Positions 29,297 to 40,909 of a stretch of 64,000 bases of DNA are shown in pieces; within the stretch, counting starts at the first letter, position 1; every line of letters begins with the position of its first letter. Source of the stretch: Cordilura impudica (Eukaryota > Arthropoda > Insecta > Diptera > Scathophagidae); assembly GCA_963682025.1 (NCBI GenBank), contig OY821518.1, positions 222,261,840 through 222,325,839 of the forward strand, read 5' to 3'. Position numbers and translations under genes: made by a program. The notes below the pieces were generated by a model. That model was not told where the DNA came from. It searched no databases and saw nothing but the letters and a program-made list of their open reading frames with translations.

Positions 29297-30102
29297 TATA
29301 CCCTATACCACTATGTGGTTTGGGTATAATGACTTTGTGCTGCTGTTTGTAACAACCAAAAATATTTGACCTACACCCATCTTTAATTATACCGATCGAA
29401 TCAGAATCACCATCTGATTCGATTTAACGATGTCCGTGCGTCCGTCCGTCCGTCCGTCCGTCTGTGTGTCCATGTAAAGCTTATAATCAAACTGCAGGTC
29501 GCAAATATGAATATATTTTAATGAAATTTGGTATTTAATCTTTTATCGACCATGGGATGAACGCTATGAAATTGGTGAGAATCGGTCCGTGTTCAGACCT
29601 AGCCCCCATACAAATGACCCCTATGAAATCAACATATATTGCCATAAGATCCAAACTATCATACAAATCTTAGTCAAATTGGGTTTGTATGTGTTTATTA
29701 CATCCATTAATCAGTAGTCCAAAAATGATCCCTATGGGACAACTCTTTGTCATAGGCCCCATATAGAGCTGCTTCCCGATCTTCACTTAAATCTATCAAA
29801 AAAGAAAAATATTGCACTGATTCTTCTTAAATTTTGTTTGTATATATTTCTGCAAAATACAAGAGACCTCACCAAACATGGTCAGGATCGGTAAATTTTT
29901 GGGCCTAGTCCCCATATAGATATAGCATCGGATATGAACTTTTTCATATCTGCAGACAAAAAAATGTAAAAAAATACCACTCAAATTTGGTTTATGCTTA
30001 TTTTCGATGTCCAGTTAGTTGGGCCTATGGGGTAGGGTCTCTAAACGCATGGTATAGGGTATCATATAGTCGGTCTAGACCGACTATAATTTTCTTACTT
30101 GT
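29297..30102 (-). repeat. Family B copy 4
   Basis: Minus orientation, starting TATACCCTATACCACTATGT with (GTCC)n near 29440 and ending at the palindrome AGTCGGTCTAGACCGACT (30069-30086) and TTTTCTTACTTGTT. It abuts family A copy 2 with a 10-bp spacer. Confidence 0.92.
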
Positions 30103-30387
30103 TTTTATATATATTTTTGTTATTTTTTTAATATTTTTTTTTATATTTATTTTTTATTGATGGATAATAATTTGAAAACATTACAACCTTGAAAAAGAAA
30201 TATAAAAACTATAAAATGTTTTTTAGTTAACATAAGCATGATTTTTTATGGCTTTAACAAATTTAAACTTTGATAATTTCATTGGTTCGACAATTACCTA
30301 TCTAATGCTTTTTAACTTATTTGATTATCTCAATTGATTCAAAAGTTATGATGTTTGCAATGAAAAAACTTAAATGGCGCCACTGTG

Positions 30388-32555
30388 CATCATTCAAAAT
30401 TTAATGAACTCTATTCATAATTAAATTTTAGTGTGAATCTCCTTTTTAATTTTCAATTTTCTTCTCGTGCTGCAAGTTTATTAATAAAAGCCAGATAATG
30501 ATTACTTGATTTAAATGCTAGAGTATTCATAAGTTCTTCGACTGGTCTTTGTACACTATACAATCTAGATGATTCCGAAAATATACTACACTTCTTAGTA
30601 GTTTCTCCAATTTTAAACCAGTGGCATCTAAAATATTTTGGATCTGCTATATTAAACAAAAAATGAAGTTCTTAATATACTAAATGAAAATTATGACAAT
30701 TGCTATAGATCATAAAAATATATTGAAATTTGTTTGAATTATAGGAAATTAATTGTGAAGGAATATAATTAGTCCTTGATTAACTCTCTGTAATACCTTT
30801 ACTATTACTTTACTCAATTATTTTTAATTATAAAATTTTTAATGAACTGAATTAATGTCAGCTAATTTTAGCCAATCTGGCACACAACTGCGATGTTATG
30901 CCATATACAGATAATCACTCAATATTATTAATTAAATAAATAAAAAAAAAAAAAACTTAAAATCTGCAAGAAAAAAATTAAATTTGTAGATGATACCTCG
31001 AAATATTATTAAAAACATAAAATATATGCGATAAATGCGGATGTTAAGATTTTAGTCTTAAAGCCTATTTCACAATAAAATTTGTTGAACTTGTAAATAA
31101 TTTATAAAAGGGAAGTTATGGGGAAATCTGTAAGAAAATCCAGTTATAAATCTTACATGAATTTTTAAGGATACAACTTCAATATTGATAAATTTTAATT
31201 TTTAATTTTACTCTATTTTAGTTCATTATGATTCTTAAGGTCCATTTTATGAATTGCCTACAAGATGTGGGATTATTTATTTTTAGTTTGCATAAAGACC
31301 TTCTAGATTATTGGTATGGGATTCTGTTTAAGAAAAAAAAAAAAAAAAGAAAAATAAACTTTAAAACGAATGATCTCATCTTTATTTGTATTGTAATAAT
31401 ATTTAAACTAAAGACTACACTCTTTACATAAACCTTCAATGATTTTAATTTTTTTTTTTTGTGGAATATTATTCACAACAGGAAGGACAAATAATAATAA
31501 AAAAATACTGTAGTACTTATCATTTACAGTCATTTACAAAATGTCAACAAAACGTGTCAACACTTTAATATTTAACAATGAATCGTTTTATTTATTTTTT
31601 TTTTTCGTAAATCAATTTAACCCAGCAACTAACACCACCTAAACACTGGTAAGTCGGCGCACATTGCACCGACTACAAACCATATTAAATAGAAAAAACA
31701 ATCAACGCATAGCTACAGCAACAGCAACAGCAACAACGACAAATAATATTCATCATTGAAATTTACTTAAGGCATATGACCTTTGAAGACATAAATAACA
31801 TAAAAATAATAACAACAATTTGTAAATATAATTAACCTCAATTTAAATTATCTAAAGATGTGTGCGTATATTACTACAACATAAAAAAGTTATAATTATA
31901 GCTTAAACTAATTTTATCCAATGTTGAAAGTTAAATTCTCATATTGGGGTTATGAAGACGAGATCGTAACTTCTATAGACAACGCGTTTTCTAAATCTAA
32001 TGTTAAAATGCATTCTTAATTGCAAAGTTGGTAATTAATTTGAAAACGTATAAAATAAACAATAAACAGCAAATAAACAGCCCGTTAGATGTTTAATTGT
32101 ACCGAGAGAAGGACGTTTGTATTTATTATTATGTTTTATATTTGTTTTTGACTCAGAGTTTCAGACATAAAAATTAAAACAGGCGGCAAGCAAGTGCATT
32201 TATTACTGGTTTACTGAAGTAACCAGTTGTTACAACATTTGACGTTATATTTAGTTGTTGTTGTTGTGTTTAATAATAATAATAATAAAAAAATGTTTGA
32301 ATTAAGTTTTTGCCGCTTTTTAACTTCCAAGGTTGTCAACGGGTTTGTTGTTGTGCTAACGGTTAAACTTGTTTGAAAGAAGAATAAAAATCGTTAAAGC
32401 GTGTTAAGGTAGTGGTCAAAGAGATACCCTACAACTATTATGTAGATTTTTTCCAGATTTAAGGTTCTCAATTCCCAATTTATGAAAATATATCCTTATA
32501 ATCCTTCTATAAAAAACATTCTTCAGCATTTATGGGTAGTAGTCTGAGAATCTGA
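30388..32555. other. AT-rich DNA, one possible exon
   Basis: Mostly AT-rich with poly-A/T runs, CAACAG repeats near 31715-31740 and a short (AAT)n near 32272-32290. The only protein-like piece is on the minus strand at 30453-30659 (listed separately). Confidence 0.5.
30453..30659 (-). other. Possible exon or coding fragment, 68 codons
   Basis: Minus strand ATG at 30659, then ADPKYFRCHWFKIGE, later RPVEELMNTLAFKSSNHYLA and NKLAAREEN, stop at 30453. The amino-acid mix is more natural than chance ORFs here. The sequence TTGTTTAATATAG|CAGATCC just after the start resembles a splice acceptor, so the ATG may be fortuitous. Not recognised. It lies just outside the right end of the Transib-like element. 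Confidence 0.3.
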
Positions 32556-32559
32556 ATGT

Positions 32560-34140
32560 TTATTTTAATTTAAAAAAAAAGCCTCGGAATCTCGGATTTT
32601 GCTGTAGAAAACATGCCTCAGAAGTTATATTTACTTTTGAAACTAGTCTCGAAATCTAAAAAAAAAGAAGAAAAATTGCTCACAATCTAAGGTTTTTTTA
32701 TACCGGAAAGAGTAGATCTGAATCTTATGCCGTTTTCTTTTCTGACAATATCGCCCTTTTTTTTTGCCCTTATTTGGAAAAGTGTATTTTTTATATATTC
32801 TGAGTTAAGAGCAACCTTGTATTATATATCAATCGAAAGGTCTCAAAGTGCTATGTTCATAAATACAAAAAATTTGATTATTATCCTCTTGGAAGTCATA
32901 GGGTGAAAATATTCAAAAAAGGGGAACAATGGGGAAATATTCTCCCACTATGATCTGAAAGAAGTCAATGGCTCGAATTTTTTGTGATTTATGAGGGCTC
33001 GACTTTGAGACCTTTCGATTGATATATAAGATAAGGTTGCTCTTAATGCAGAATATATAAAAAAATAACTTTTCCAAAAAAGGGCAAAAAAGGGCGACAT
33101 TTTTTGTCAGAAAAGAAAACGGCATTAGAGTTTTTCTATAGGCCTCACAATCTGTTGGTTTTTCTGTAGGAAAGCGCCTCAGAATCTGATGGTTTTCTAT
33201 AAGAAACAAGTCTCAGAATCTTAGATTTTTCAATGGGCAAGAAGCCTCAGAATCTGAGAATTTATTTTTATTTTAAAAAAACCTCTGGATCTCAGATTTT
33301 GCTGTATGGAACAAGTTGCTGAAACTAAAGATTTTGAAATTAGTCTCGAAATCTTAAAAAAAAAACTCATTATCTAAGGGTTTTTATATAAAGAATGGAT
33401 CAAAATCTCCTAGTTTTTCTATATCCAAACAAGCCTCCTTATTCGTGGGGTTTTTAGATAAAAAAAAATTAAATAGTTCGGAATCTGCTGGGTTTTCTAA
33501 GGAAAAGTGCCCCAGAATCTGACGGTTTTCTATAAAAAAAACAATTCTCAAAATGTAAGATTTTTCTATGGGAAACAAGCCTAAGATTCGGAAAGTTTTT
33601 ATTTAGGGAAAAATTCACAGAATCGGAGAGTTTCTATGCAGGAAACCATGTCACAGAACCTGTTGGGATTTCTATAGATAAAATGTGTCATTATTTGAGG
33701 GTTTTTATAAAGGACAACAGCCGCAGAATATGAGTGTTTTCGATAAGAAAAATATCTCAGAATCTAAATATTTTTTAAACTGTATCAAAATCTGAAAGAA
33801 ATCCCTACTTAAGAGACTTTCTATGGGAAATTTGCACAGAGTCTTAAGGTTTTTCCATAGAGAAAATTGGAATAAAAAAAAAAAAAAAAACACCAGACTT
33901 TAAACAGTATTTCTATAGGCAAAAATTTAGAATTCTGAAAGTCTGGAAGTTATACTGTAGGAAAATTGCACGTGAATCTAAGGATTTTTATTTAGAATCT
34001 GATGTTTTTAGAGAGAATAAAAAAAAAAACTCAGAATCTGAAGGTTTCTTGAGAAAAATTTAGCCTAAGAATCTGAGGGTTTTTCTGTCGGAAACAATCC
34101 TGAGGAATACAGTCCCACAATTTTCTATAGGAGATATCAT
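32560..34140. repeat. Degenerate minisatellite, about 35-40 bp unit
   Basis: A consensus of GCCTCAGAATCTGAGG followed by TTTTTCTATAGGAAA recurs some 30 times with heavy divergence. It resumes at 37605-37720 after the mariner insertion. Minus-strand ORFs here read the repeat (E-P-SLEN/IFLSK-like) and are not genes. Confidence 0.8.
32728..33124. mobile_element. 397-bp foldback MITE with TTA duplication
   Basis: Arms of about 140 bp start TGCCGTTTTCTTTTCTGACA on both strands and share GAGCAACCTT and CAATCGAAAGGTCTCAAAGT. TTA flanks both sides (32725-32727 and 33125-33127), fitting a PIF/Harbinger-type MITE. The host minisatellite reads on either side. Confidence 0.75.
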
Positions 34141-34229
34141 CATCATTTGATTTCTTTTTTTTTTTGTAAAGGAAAACCGCTCAAGTTCTGAGTGGCTCAT
34201 TCAACTGCGTTCAAATGAAAAAGTGACTT

Positions 34230-34790
34230 TCCCTATAACACACTTATGCGAAAGTTTTTTCCAATACTCGTAACAGTTGTTAAATTCGACTTTAAGAATG
34301 GTCTTCAAAGCGCTCAGCGATTTTGCTTTTATCTTCTGAATCGATTTAAAATGATGTCACACGGTGTCAAATGAGGTGAATACGGTGGTTGTGAAATGGT
34401 GCAGTGTGAGGCACTGCATTATCGTAATGCAACAACCAAGTGTTTTTTGTCTGCCCATAATTGTGAACACATTTTGCGAATAGCTTCACACAAACGACGC
34501 CTAAGATTCAAGTTATATTCCTTCTTAACAGTTCGGTCTGGCGGAGGCAATTCTTAACCGTAAAATTCCATTAACATGACCTCAAAGCGACTTGTGCGTG
34601 ATATTTTCGATCTTGCTTCACCTTTTGCATAATATTGATTTGACTGCTCGGTTGTTTCGTAAGCATAGATCAAAGTCCCAGCACCCATAATGATACGTTT
34701 CATTACGTTCTGATAGTCAAAAAACATTGTTTCAGAGATGTTAATGCAACTCTTTTTTCACAATTTTTTTTGTTTGTTTCGGAACCAATA
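34230..34790 (-). pseudogene. Mariner transposase remnant
   Basis: Minus-strand blocks in order: IIMGAGTLIYAYE (first catalytic region; the usual GDETW is lost), QYYAKGEARSKISRTSRFEV, then ELPPPDRTVKKEYNLNLRRR, LCEAIRKMCSQLWADKK, LLHYDNAVPHTA (second Asp), PPYSPHLTPCD (third Asp region) and ALKTILKVEFNNCYEYWKK (C-terminal tail). A deletion joins the second and third catalytic blocks, and there are stops and a frameshift. The N-terminal DNA-binding region is missing or beyond recognition. The family is a mariner with a V-HHEF-P-RTVNKEY-type core. Confidence 0.8.
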
Positions 34791-34873
34791 GAAGAGATGT
34801 ATATGTGTGAGTGACATTTTATTAAATCAAACATATATCACTATTTTTTATTCTATTTTTTTTTATATGGATA

Positions 34874-37328
34874 TTAGGATGACAGCCTTGTTTTTGAATT
34901 TCAATGCGTGGATTATTGTGACACTGGATCTAAAACTTTAGTGCGCAAAATTTGAGCCAAATCGGACAATGCTTTCTGGACGCGCATTGAGTTCAAAGTT
35001 CAAATATGCATTTATATGTAAAAATTATCAAAAAAAAAAAAAAAAAAAATAAATCATTTTTCACAAAAATTTTGATATTAATAATTGCATTTCAATTAAA
35101 TTAGTTAATAAACCATAATCTAGAGTAAATTGTCTTTCTAACAAAACAACAAAATCTATTATCGGTTGAAGAACAGCCAAGTTATATCAAGTTCCCCAGG
35201 CAATAAATGTGCCGCACTTGATTAAGAAAATCGAGCTCACATTTTTAAAGACATTGAAATAATTTACAGAAACATTATTTTTGCATTCTCTTGATCCCTA
35301 AATGATCATATGTAAAGTATTGTTATGCCGTTCTAAATTAATTTCAAAACGGTACGTATTTTGTAGCACTATTTCAAAATCTCCAATTTTACTTTTTAAA
35401 AAATTTTGTTCAAAAAGTTTTCCGAAATCAACGATGGGACTTTAAGGTCTTATTAACAAAATATATGTGTTTAAAAATGTGAAATATTGTAGGTATCCTG
35501 TTCTTAATTTGGCGAGGGCAGCGTTTTTATTTCAGCGGCTTTGAAGAAAAATTTGATTTTTCATACTTTTTCAACTTTTAGGGTACATCTTTTTGGTGTT
35601 TTCACATTTAAAATATCTTTTGTCAAAACATTATACTACTAGGTATTTCTCAATCCTGTAAATTAATGTTAAATTGAAACACTATAAATTGTCTCCTTTA
35701 AGGTCAAAGGTAAAATTTAATGATAACTAAATTTTCTTAAAACAAAATATGGAAATAATATATATTTGTGGAAAGATTTCGATAAAACTTGTTGATAATA
35801 TTTTAATAATTCTAAAAAATAATATTCTAGACTTATTTTCTGAAATTAACCCGTGGGGTACTCAGAATGTGTCCTAGTTTTAATTTTTTTTTAGAATTAT
35901 TATATTCATATAAATGTATATCGAGCGCTTATATTCAAAAAGTGCTATCTACATTTGATAGCAATATTAATTTTTGATTTCAAACTGCTCTCTGATATAA
36001 CTGTCAAATATAATATAAATTTTGATATCATACATGATTAGTACGACTATTTCTTAATAGATATTGTAGCAAGTCGATCGACAAATACTTTCAGATCTTA
36101 TTAAAAAATTGGTTTTACACGCTCCCTTTCAAATAATTATTGATGCAGATAGCACTTTTTAAATATAAGCCCTCGATATACAAATTTGTTTATACAGTGT
36201 TATATATAAAAACTAATTAATATACATTATGAATACATTAAGTTTGATTTATTAAAAAGAAAATCCTGATGAAGAAAATATTTATAGATTTTCATAAAGA
36301 GTCAATTTGACATCAAGAGTACCTCACGGATTAAAATCAGAAAATAAGTCCAGGATATTATTTTTTAGAATTATATAATATTATCAATAAGTTTTATCGA
36401 AATCTATACACAAATATAGAGCATATTATATCGATATTTTGTTTTAAAAAAAATTTAATTATCCTTAAATTTGACATTTGACCCTTGACCTTAAAGGAGA
36501 CAATTTATAGTGTTTCAAATGAACCTTAATTTACAGGTTTGAGAACTTATATCAAGTAGTATAATATTTTTGCAAAATATATTTGAAATATGAAAGCACC
36601 GAAAAGATGTAGCCTAACAGTTGAAAAAGTATGAAAAATCACATTTTTCGTCAAATCCGCTGAAATAAAAAAGCTGCCCTCGCCAAATTAAGACATTTTT
36701 AATCACATATATTTTGTTAATAAGACCTTAAAGTCTAATCGTTGATTTCGAAAAATTTTTTGAACAAAATTTTTGAAAAAGTAAAATTGGAGATTTTGAA
36801 ATAGTGCTACAAAATAGGTACCGTTTTGACATTAATTTAGAACGGCATAACAATAGGCGAGATGCAAAATACTTTATATATGATCACTTAGCGATCAGGA
36901 GAATGCAAAAATATTGTTGTAAATTACTTCAATGTCTTTAAAAATGTGAGCTCGATTTTCTTAATCAAGTGGTCTGTTGCGCATTTATTGCCTGGGGAAC
37001 TTGATATAACATGGCTGTTTTTCAGCCGATAATAGATTTTGTTATTTTATTAGAAAGATAATTTACTCTGGATTATGGTTTATTAATTAATTTAATTGAA
37101 ACGCAATTATTAATATCAAAATTTTAGTGAATTTTTTTTTTTTTTTGATAATTTTTACATATAAATGCATATTTGAACTTTGAACTCAATGCGCGTCCAG
37201 AAAGCATTGTCCGAATTGGCTCAAATTTCGCGCACTAAAGTTTTAGATCCAGTGTAACAATAATCCGGCCCGCACACCTCAAATTTCGACCAAAAGTTTT
37301 TTTTTAATACAAACCGAAGTCACCCTAA
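34874..37328. mobile_element. 2,455-bp palindromic (foldback) element, TGGATA duplication
   Basis: Ends TTAGGATGAC and, reverse-complemented, TTAGGGTGAC. Arms of about 1.1 kb (34874-35955 and 36158-37328) match closely along their length, for example AACTTTGAACTCAATGCGCG and AATAGTGCTACAAAATA on opposite strands, leaving about 200 bp of unmatched loop. TGGATA flanks both ends (34868-34873 and 37329-37334), a 6-bp duplication. No ORF of note. The superfamily is not identified; 6-bp duplications are uncommon among fly DNA transposons. Confidence 0.82.
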
Positions 37329-37604
37329 TGGATATATTAATAAAAATTATTTATTGAAACCTACAATTTTTCTAAAGAATGAAATGAGAAATCATGGTTC
37401 TTGAGTTATAGCTGAAAAACGAATCAAACGAACATCAAGATAGGAGGCTTTAAAATATTGGCACTTTCACCCTGACTTTAAATTTTTCACTCCCCCCCCC
37501 ATACAATGATCCCGAGTGATTCACAGTGTTATTTGCTCAAATCGATAAATCCGAGGGGTGTGAATTGAAAAGTCAATTTATCATTTGTGCAAAGTATTAA
37601 CTTG

Positions 37605-38002
37605 AGGGTTTTTTTCTATACTCGTAAGTTGGTAGAACAACCTTAGAATCTGATGGTGTTTCTATAGCAAACCAGCTGCAAAGTCTTAATGCTTTTGTGC
37701 AGGAATAAAGCCTTTGAATTAATTTAACTGATTGAATACGAGTCTAAGAATAAATAAATAATAAATAAATTATATATTTGTGGTTTTCAAGAATATTGAA
37801 TATTAATTAAATAAAATAATTTATTAATTTACTCAATTTCTTATGTTGGCCAAAAAAGGCCAAATAAATTTGCTAATGGTTTTCAACCCTTAAATGTGCG
37901 ATTTTTTTTTAAATCCATTTTTTATATATGATTACCAGAAACACATCCAGAAATGTATTTATTTATTTATTAATAATATGCATATCACTTTTACTTTTTT
38001 AT
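37605..38002. repeat. Minisatellite remnant and AT-rich DNA
   Basis: To about 37720 the 35-bp-type minisatellite resumes (CTTAGAATCTGATGG, TTTCTATAG). The rest is AT-rich with AATAAATA runs. Confidence 0.55.
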
Positions 38003-38801
38003 CTATACTATCTGGTCAGGGTATAATGACTTTGCGGTGATGTTTGTAATTACTAAAAAAATATTTGACCTAGACCCATCTTTTTTTATACCGATAGATC
38101 CAGAATCACTTTCTGAGAATAACTGAGTCGATTTAGCGATGTCCGTCCGTCCGACTGTCTGTCCGTCTGTCTGTCCGTCCGTCTGTCCGTCTATCTGTCC
38201 ATGTACACCTCGTAATCAAAATACAGGTCGCAAATATGAATATATTTTGATGAAATTTAGTAAATGAACTTCTATCCGCCATAAGATGAACGCTATTGAA
38301 ATTTGTGAAAGTCGATTCATGTGCAGAATTAGTCCCAATACAAATGACCCCTATGAAATCAACATAAATTGTCATAATATCCAAATTATCATATAGATTT
38401 CGGTCAAATTTTATTTATGTATGTTTATAACATCCATTTATCAGTAGTAAAAAAAAAACCCTATAGGACAATTCGTAGTCATAGTCACCATATGAATCTG
38501 ATTTTCGATCTCCACTTAAATCGATCAAAAAACAAAAATATTGCATAGATTTTTCTCAAATTTGGTTTGTATATATTTTTGAAGAAATAAGTGACCTTAA
38601 TAAATATGGATCGGTCCATTTTTAGACCTAGTTCCAATATAAATATAGAATCCGATATGAACTTTTTCATATCCGAAGGCAAAAAAAATAATAACAATGC
38701 CATTTAAGTTTGGTTTAAGAGATAAGGTCTCTAAACGCATGGTATAGATATGGTATCGTATAGCCAGTCGGTCTAGACCGACTATAATTTACTTTCTTGT
38801 T
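38003..38801 (-). repeat. Family B copy 5 (diverged)
   Basis: Minus orientation. The left end is altered (CTGGTCAGGGTATAATGACT), with a mixed (GTCC/GTCT)n at 38140-38200. It ends at GGTCTAGACCGACTATAATT. More diverged than the other copies. Confidence 0.88.
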
Positions 38802-39429
38802 TTATTATTAATACTTACTAAACATAATTTATTAAATTAAAAGATTTCTTTCGATTGTTACAATAAGTGATTTTATATGCAAGATAAGCTTTTAATAAGA
38901 TGTTAATGAACTAATTACAAATGCTCCCTTTAATCATGAGTTAATTATTATGATGCTGAACAATGACAATGCATTAAATATAATGAGGCGATTAAACAGA
39001 ATATATTCTAAGTAGAACTGGTTTGAGCTTACCTTACAGCAAAATAGTTTTAGCGATCGAAAACCGCTGTTCGTGGTTATTGACCCAACATTTCGAAAAA
39101 AATTTTTTTTTTTAAGATTCTATACGCCAAACGTGCAATATAGTCAGTTCAATATTCTTTAACTTGACATATCTCACTAGAATGCGTAACGTATCCGCAA
39201 ACAATGTGTTGTTTTTACTAAAACCGACAAAGACACAATGCGTAACTGCATTGCAACTTACCACCATAACTCTCATATTTTCTGTTTATATATTTGAAAT
39301 CTATTTCTCTTTTGTTTCTCTTTTAAAGTGAAAATTCATTTGATTTTATTTCTTTTGTTAAATTCAGAGAAAAAATTTAAAAAAAAAAATAATGAAAAAG
39401 TAAAAACTACTAAAAAACTTTATTTTTTT
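38802..39429. other. AT-rich DNA, nothing recognised
   Basis: No repeat or coding signal that I can support. Confidence 0.45.
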
Positions 39430-39634
39430 ATATTTGACGACCAATGGGACAGATGTGTCCCATTTTATATCAAGGTCATGTAGGAAAGAGAAAAGCCAAT
39501 TTTAATTTTCTTGATATTTCTGCACACACGAATTATAAGGCCATGTCATTCCAAATTTTAGTTTTGTAGGTCCAAGAACATCCTAGAAAAAGTTTTTTAT
39601 AAAGGATAAAAAAATATTTTTTTTAAACCTAATA

Positions 39635-40909
39635 AAGGGTCCGCCAAATAACTTTTTTTTTTTTTTTGAAAATGCTATAAAAAAAAACTACTGAATATTA
39701 TCTCAAATTTCTTTTTTTATTTGAAAGTACAATCCTGCCGGTTAATAATGGAAAATAATCTCATTCAAATGGTTGCCTCGGCTGGCCATGCAGTAGCCTA
39801 CACGATCGGTCCAATTTTTAAGCACATTATCGATTGTGTGCAGCTGTATTTCACCAATGTCCTTTAAAGCGTCAATTATCTCTTTCTTGTTGGCGTAACA
39901 CTTATCTTTGAGGGCACCCCACAAATAATAGTCCAACGGTGTCAAATCGCAGCTCCGAGGTGGCCAAACGACATCAGCTCTGCGGCTGATAATGCGATCT
40001 TCAAAAACAGGGGCGCAAAACATCGAGTGTAGCTTCGGCTGTGTGGCACGTAGCGCCGTCCTGTTGAAACCAAATGTTGCCAATATCCTCCTCCTCAATT
40101 TTTGTGAACAAAAATTCGTTCAACATGGCCCGATAACGATCGCCATTGACTGTAACGGCCACTCCCTGCTCATTTTCGAAGAAAAATGGCCCAATTATGC
40201 CTCTGGATCAAAATCCGCACCAAACAGTGACTCGTTTTGGGTGTATCGGCTTTTCAATGTATGCGTGCGGGTTTTCTGTGCCCCAAATGAGACAATTTTG
40301 CTTGTTTACATACCCGCCAAGATCAAAATGAGCTTCATCTGAAAAGATGATTTTTTTTTTATTTTTCTTCTGTAAGTCGATCGCAGGCCCACTTAGCGAA
40401 GCGAAAACGCATTAGATGGTCAGTTGGCTTCAACTCCTGAACCAATTGGACTTTGTATGGCGTCGTACAAAATTCGTCTCAATGATGCCTCCGAAATGTT
40501 CAATTCTTGAGAACGACGGTGAATTGATGTTGATGGCGCTTCACGCACACTTTCTGCCACAGCAGCAATATTCTCGGGTGTACGCACTGTTTTTGGCTTT
40601 TCACGCTTTGGTTTATCGATGAGGATGCCAGGTTCTTTCACTTTTTTCACAAGATAACGAACATACGGAGCTGGCGGTGCTTCTCTTCATCCAAAATCCT
40701 TACGCAATTTTCGCACACATTCTGCAACATTACCATGATTTTCAAAGTAATGTCGCAATATTTCCCAGCGTTGTTCAAGCGTATACACAACCATATTCGT
40801 TCAGCGGAAGGATAAAACTAATTATCTGTCAAATCAGACATGAGCTAAGTGTTACCATTCACGAAATAAGCACTAGTTGAAAAAAAAAAACGTTAGATGG
40901 CGGACCCTT
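39635..40909 (-). mobile_element. Mariner of the rosa (DD41D) type, 1,275 bp
   Basis: The ends are AAGGGTCCGCCAAATAAC (left) and AAGGGTCCGCCATCTAAC (right, reverse complement). TA flanks both (39633-39634 and 40910-40911). Length and single transposase are standard for mariner. Confidence 0.9.
39742..40794 (-). pseudogene. rosa-type mariner transposase (DD41D), broken
   Basis: Encodes a mariner-superfamily transposase from ATG at 40794 (MVVYTLEQRWEILRHYFE) to TAA at 39742. Further blocks are TVRTPENIAAVAESVREAP, RRSQELNISEASLRRIL (second helix-turn-helix), FSDEAHFDLGGYVNKQN (first Asp, about 40340), IWFQQDGATCHTAEATLDV (second Asp, about 40050) and WPPRSCDLTPLDYYLWG (third Asp). Forty-one residues separate the last two Asp once a 1-nt insertion near 40015 is allowed for, as in rosa elements of tephritid flies and blowflies. 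Damage: a stop after KDFG, a frameshift near 40460, a stop plus frameshift at the poly-A near 40360, a TGA in CGF-SRG, and the insertion. Plus-strand ORFs are shadows. Confidence 0.9.

Larger units (their letters stand above)
25021..30387 (+). mobile_element. Transib/RAG-like transposon shell (about 2.4 kb plus four later insertions)
   Basis: The left end is CACAGTGGCGCC (25021-25032). The right end, reverse-complemented, is identical (30387-30376). A second block, TTGCAAA-ATCA-AA-TTTT, follows about 28 bp in at both ends with a 1-nt length difference. CACAGTG is the V(D)J signal heptamer and the usual start of Transib termini. Flanks are CGTCG (25016-25020) and CATCA (30388-30392). These differ only by two CpG-to-CpA changes, compatible with a decayed 5-bp, GC-rich Transib-type duplication. 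Inside lie the transposase remnant (25360-26884), repeats B2, B3, A2 and B4, and unassigned sequence. Reading this as one element is inference. Confidence 0.65.
34205..37594 (-). mobile_element. Mariner element (about 0.93 kb) split by a palindromic element
   Basis: The ends are CTGCGTTCAAATGAAAAAGT (left) and, reverse-complemented, CTTTGCACAAATGATAAATT (right), matching the ends of the mariner at 51417-53538. TA follows the right end (37595-37596); the left flank reads AA, presumably decayed TA. It sits inside the 35-bp minisatellite. A 2,455-bp palindrome with a 6-bp duplication lies within it. Confidence 0.75.

Noticed and set aside
39992..40342. 116-codon plus-strand ORF
   Set aside because: Antisense of the rosa-type mariner transposase.
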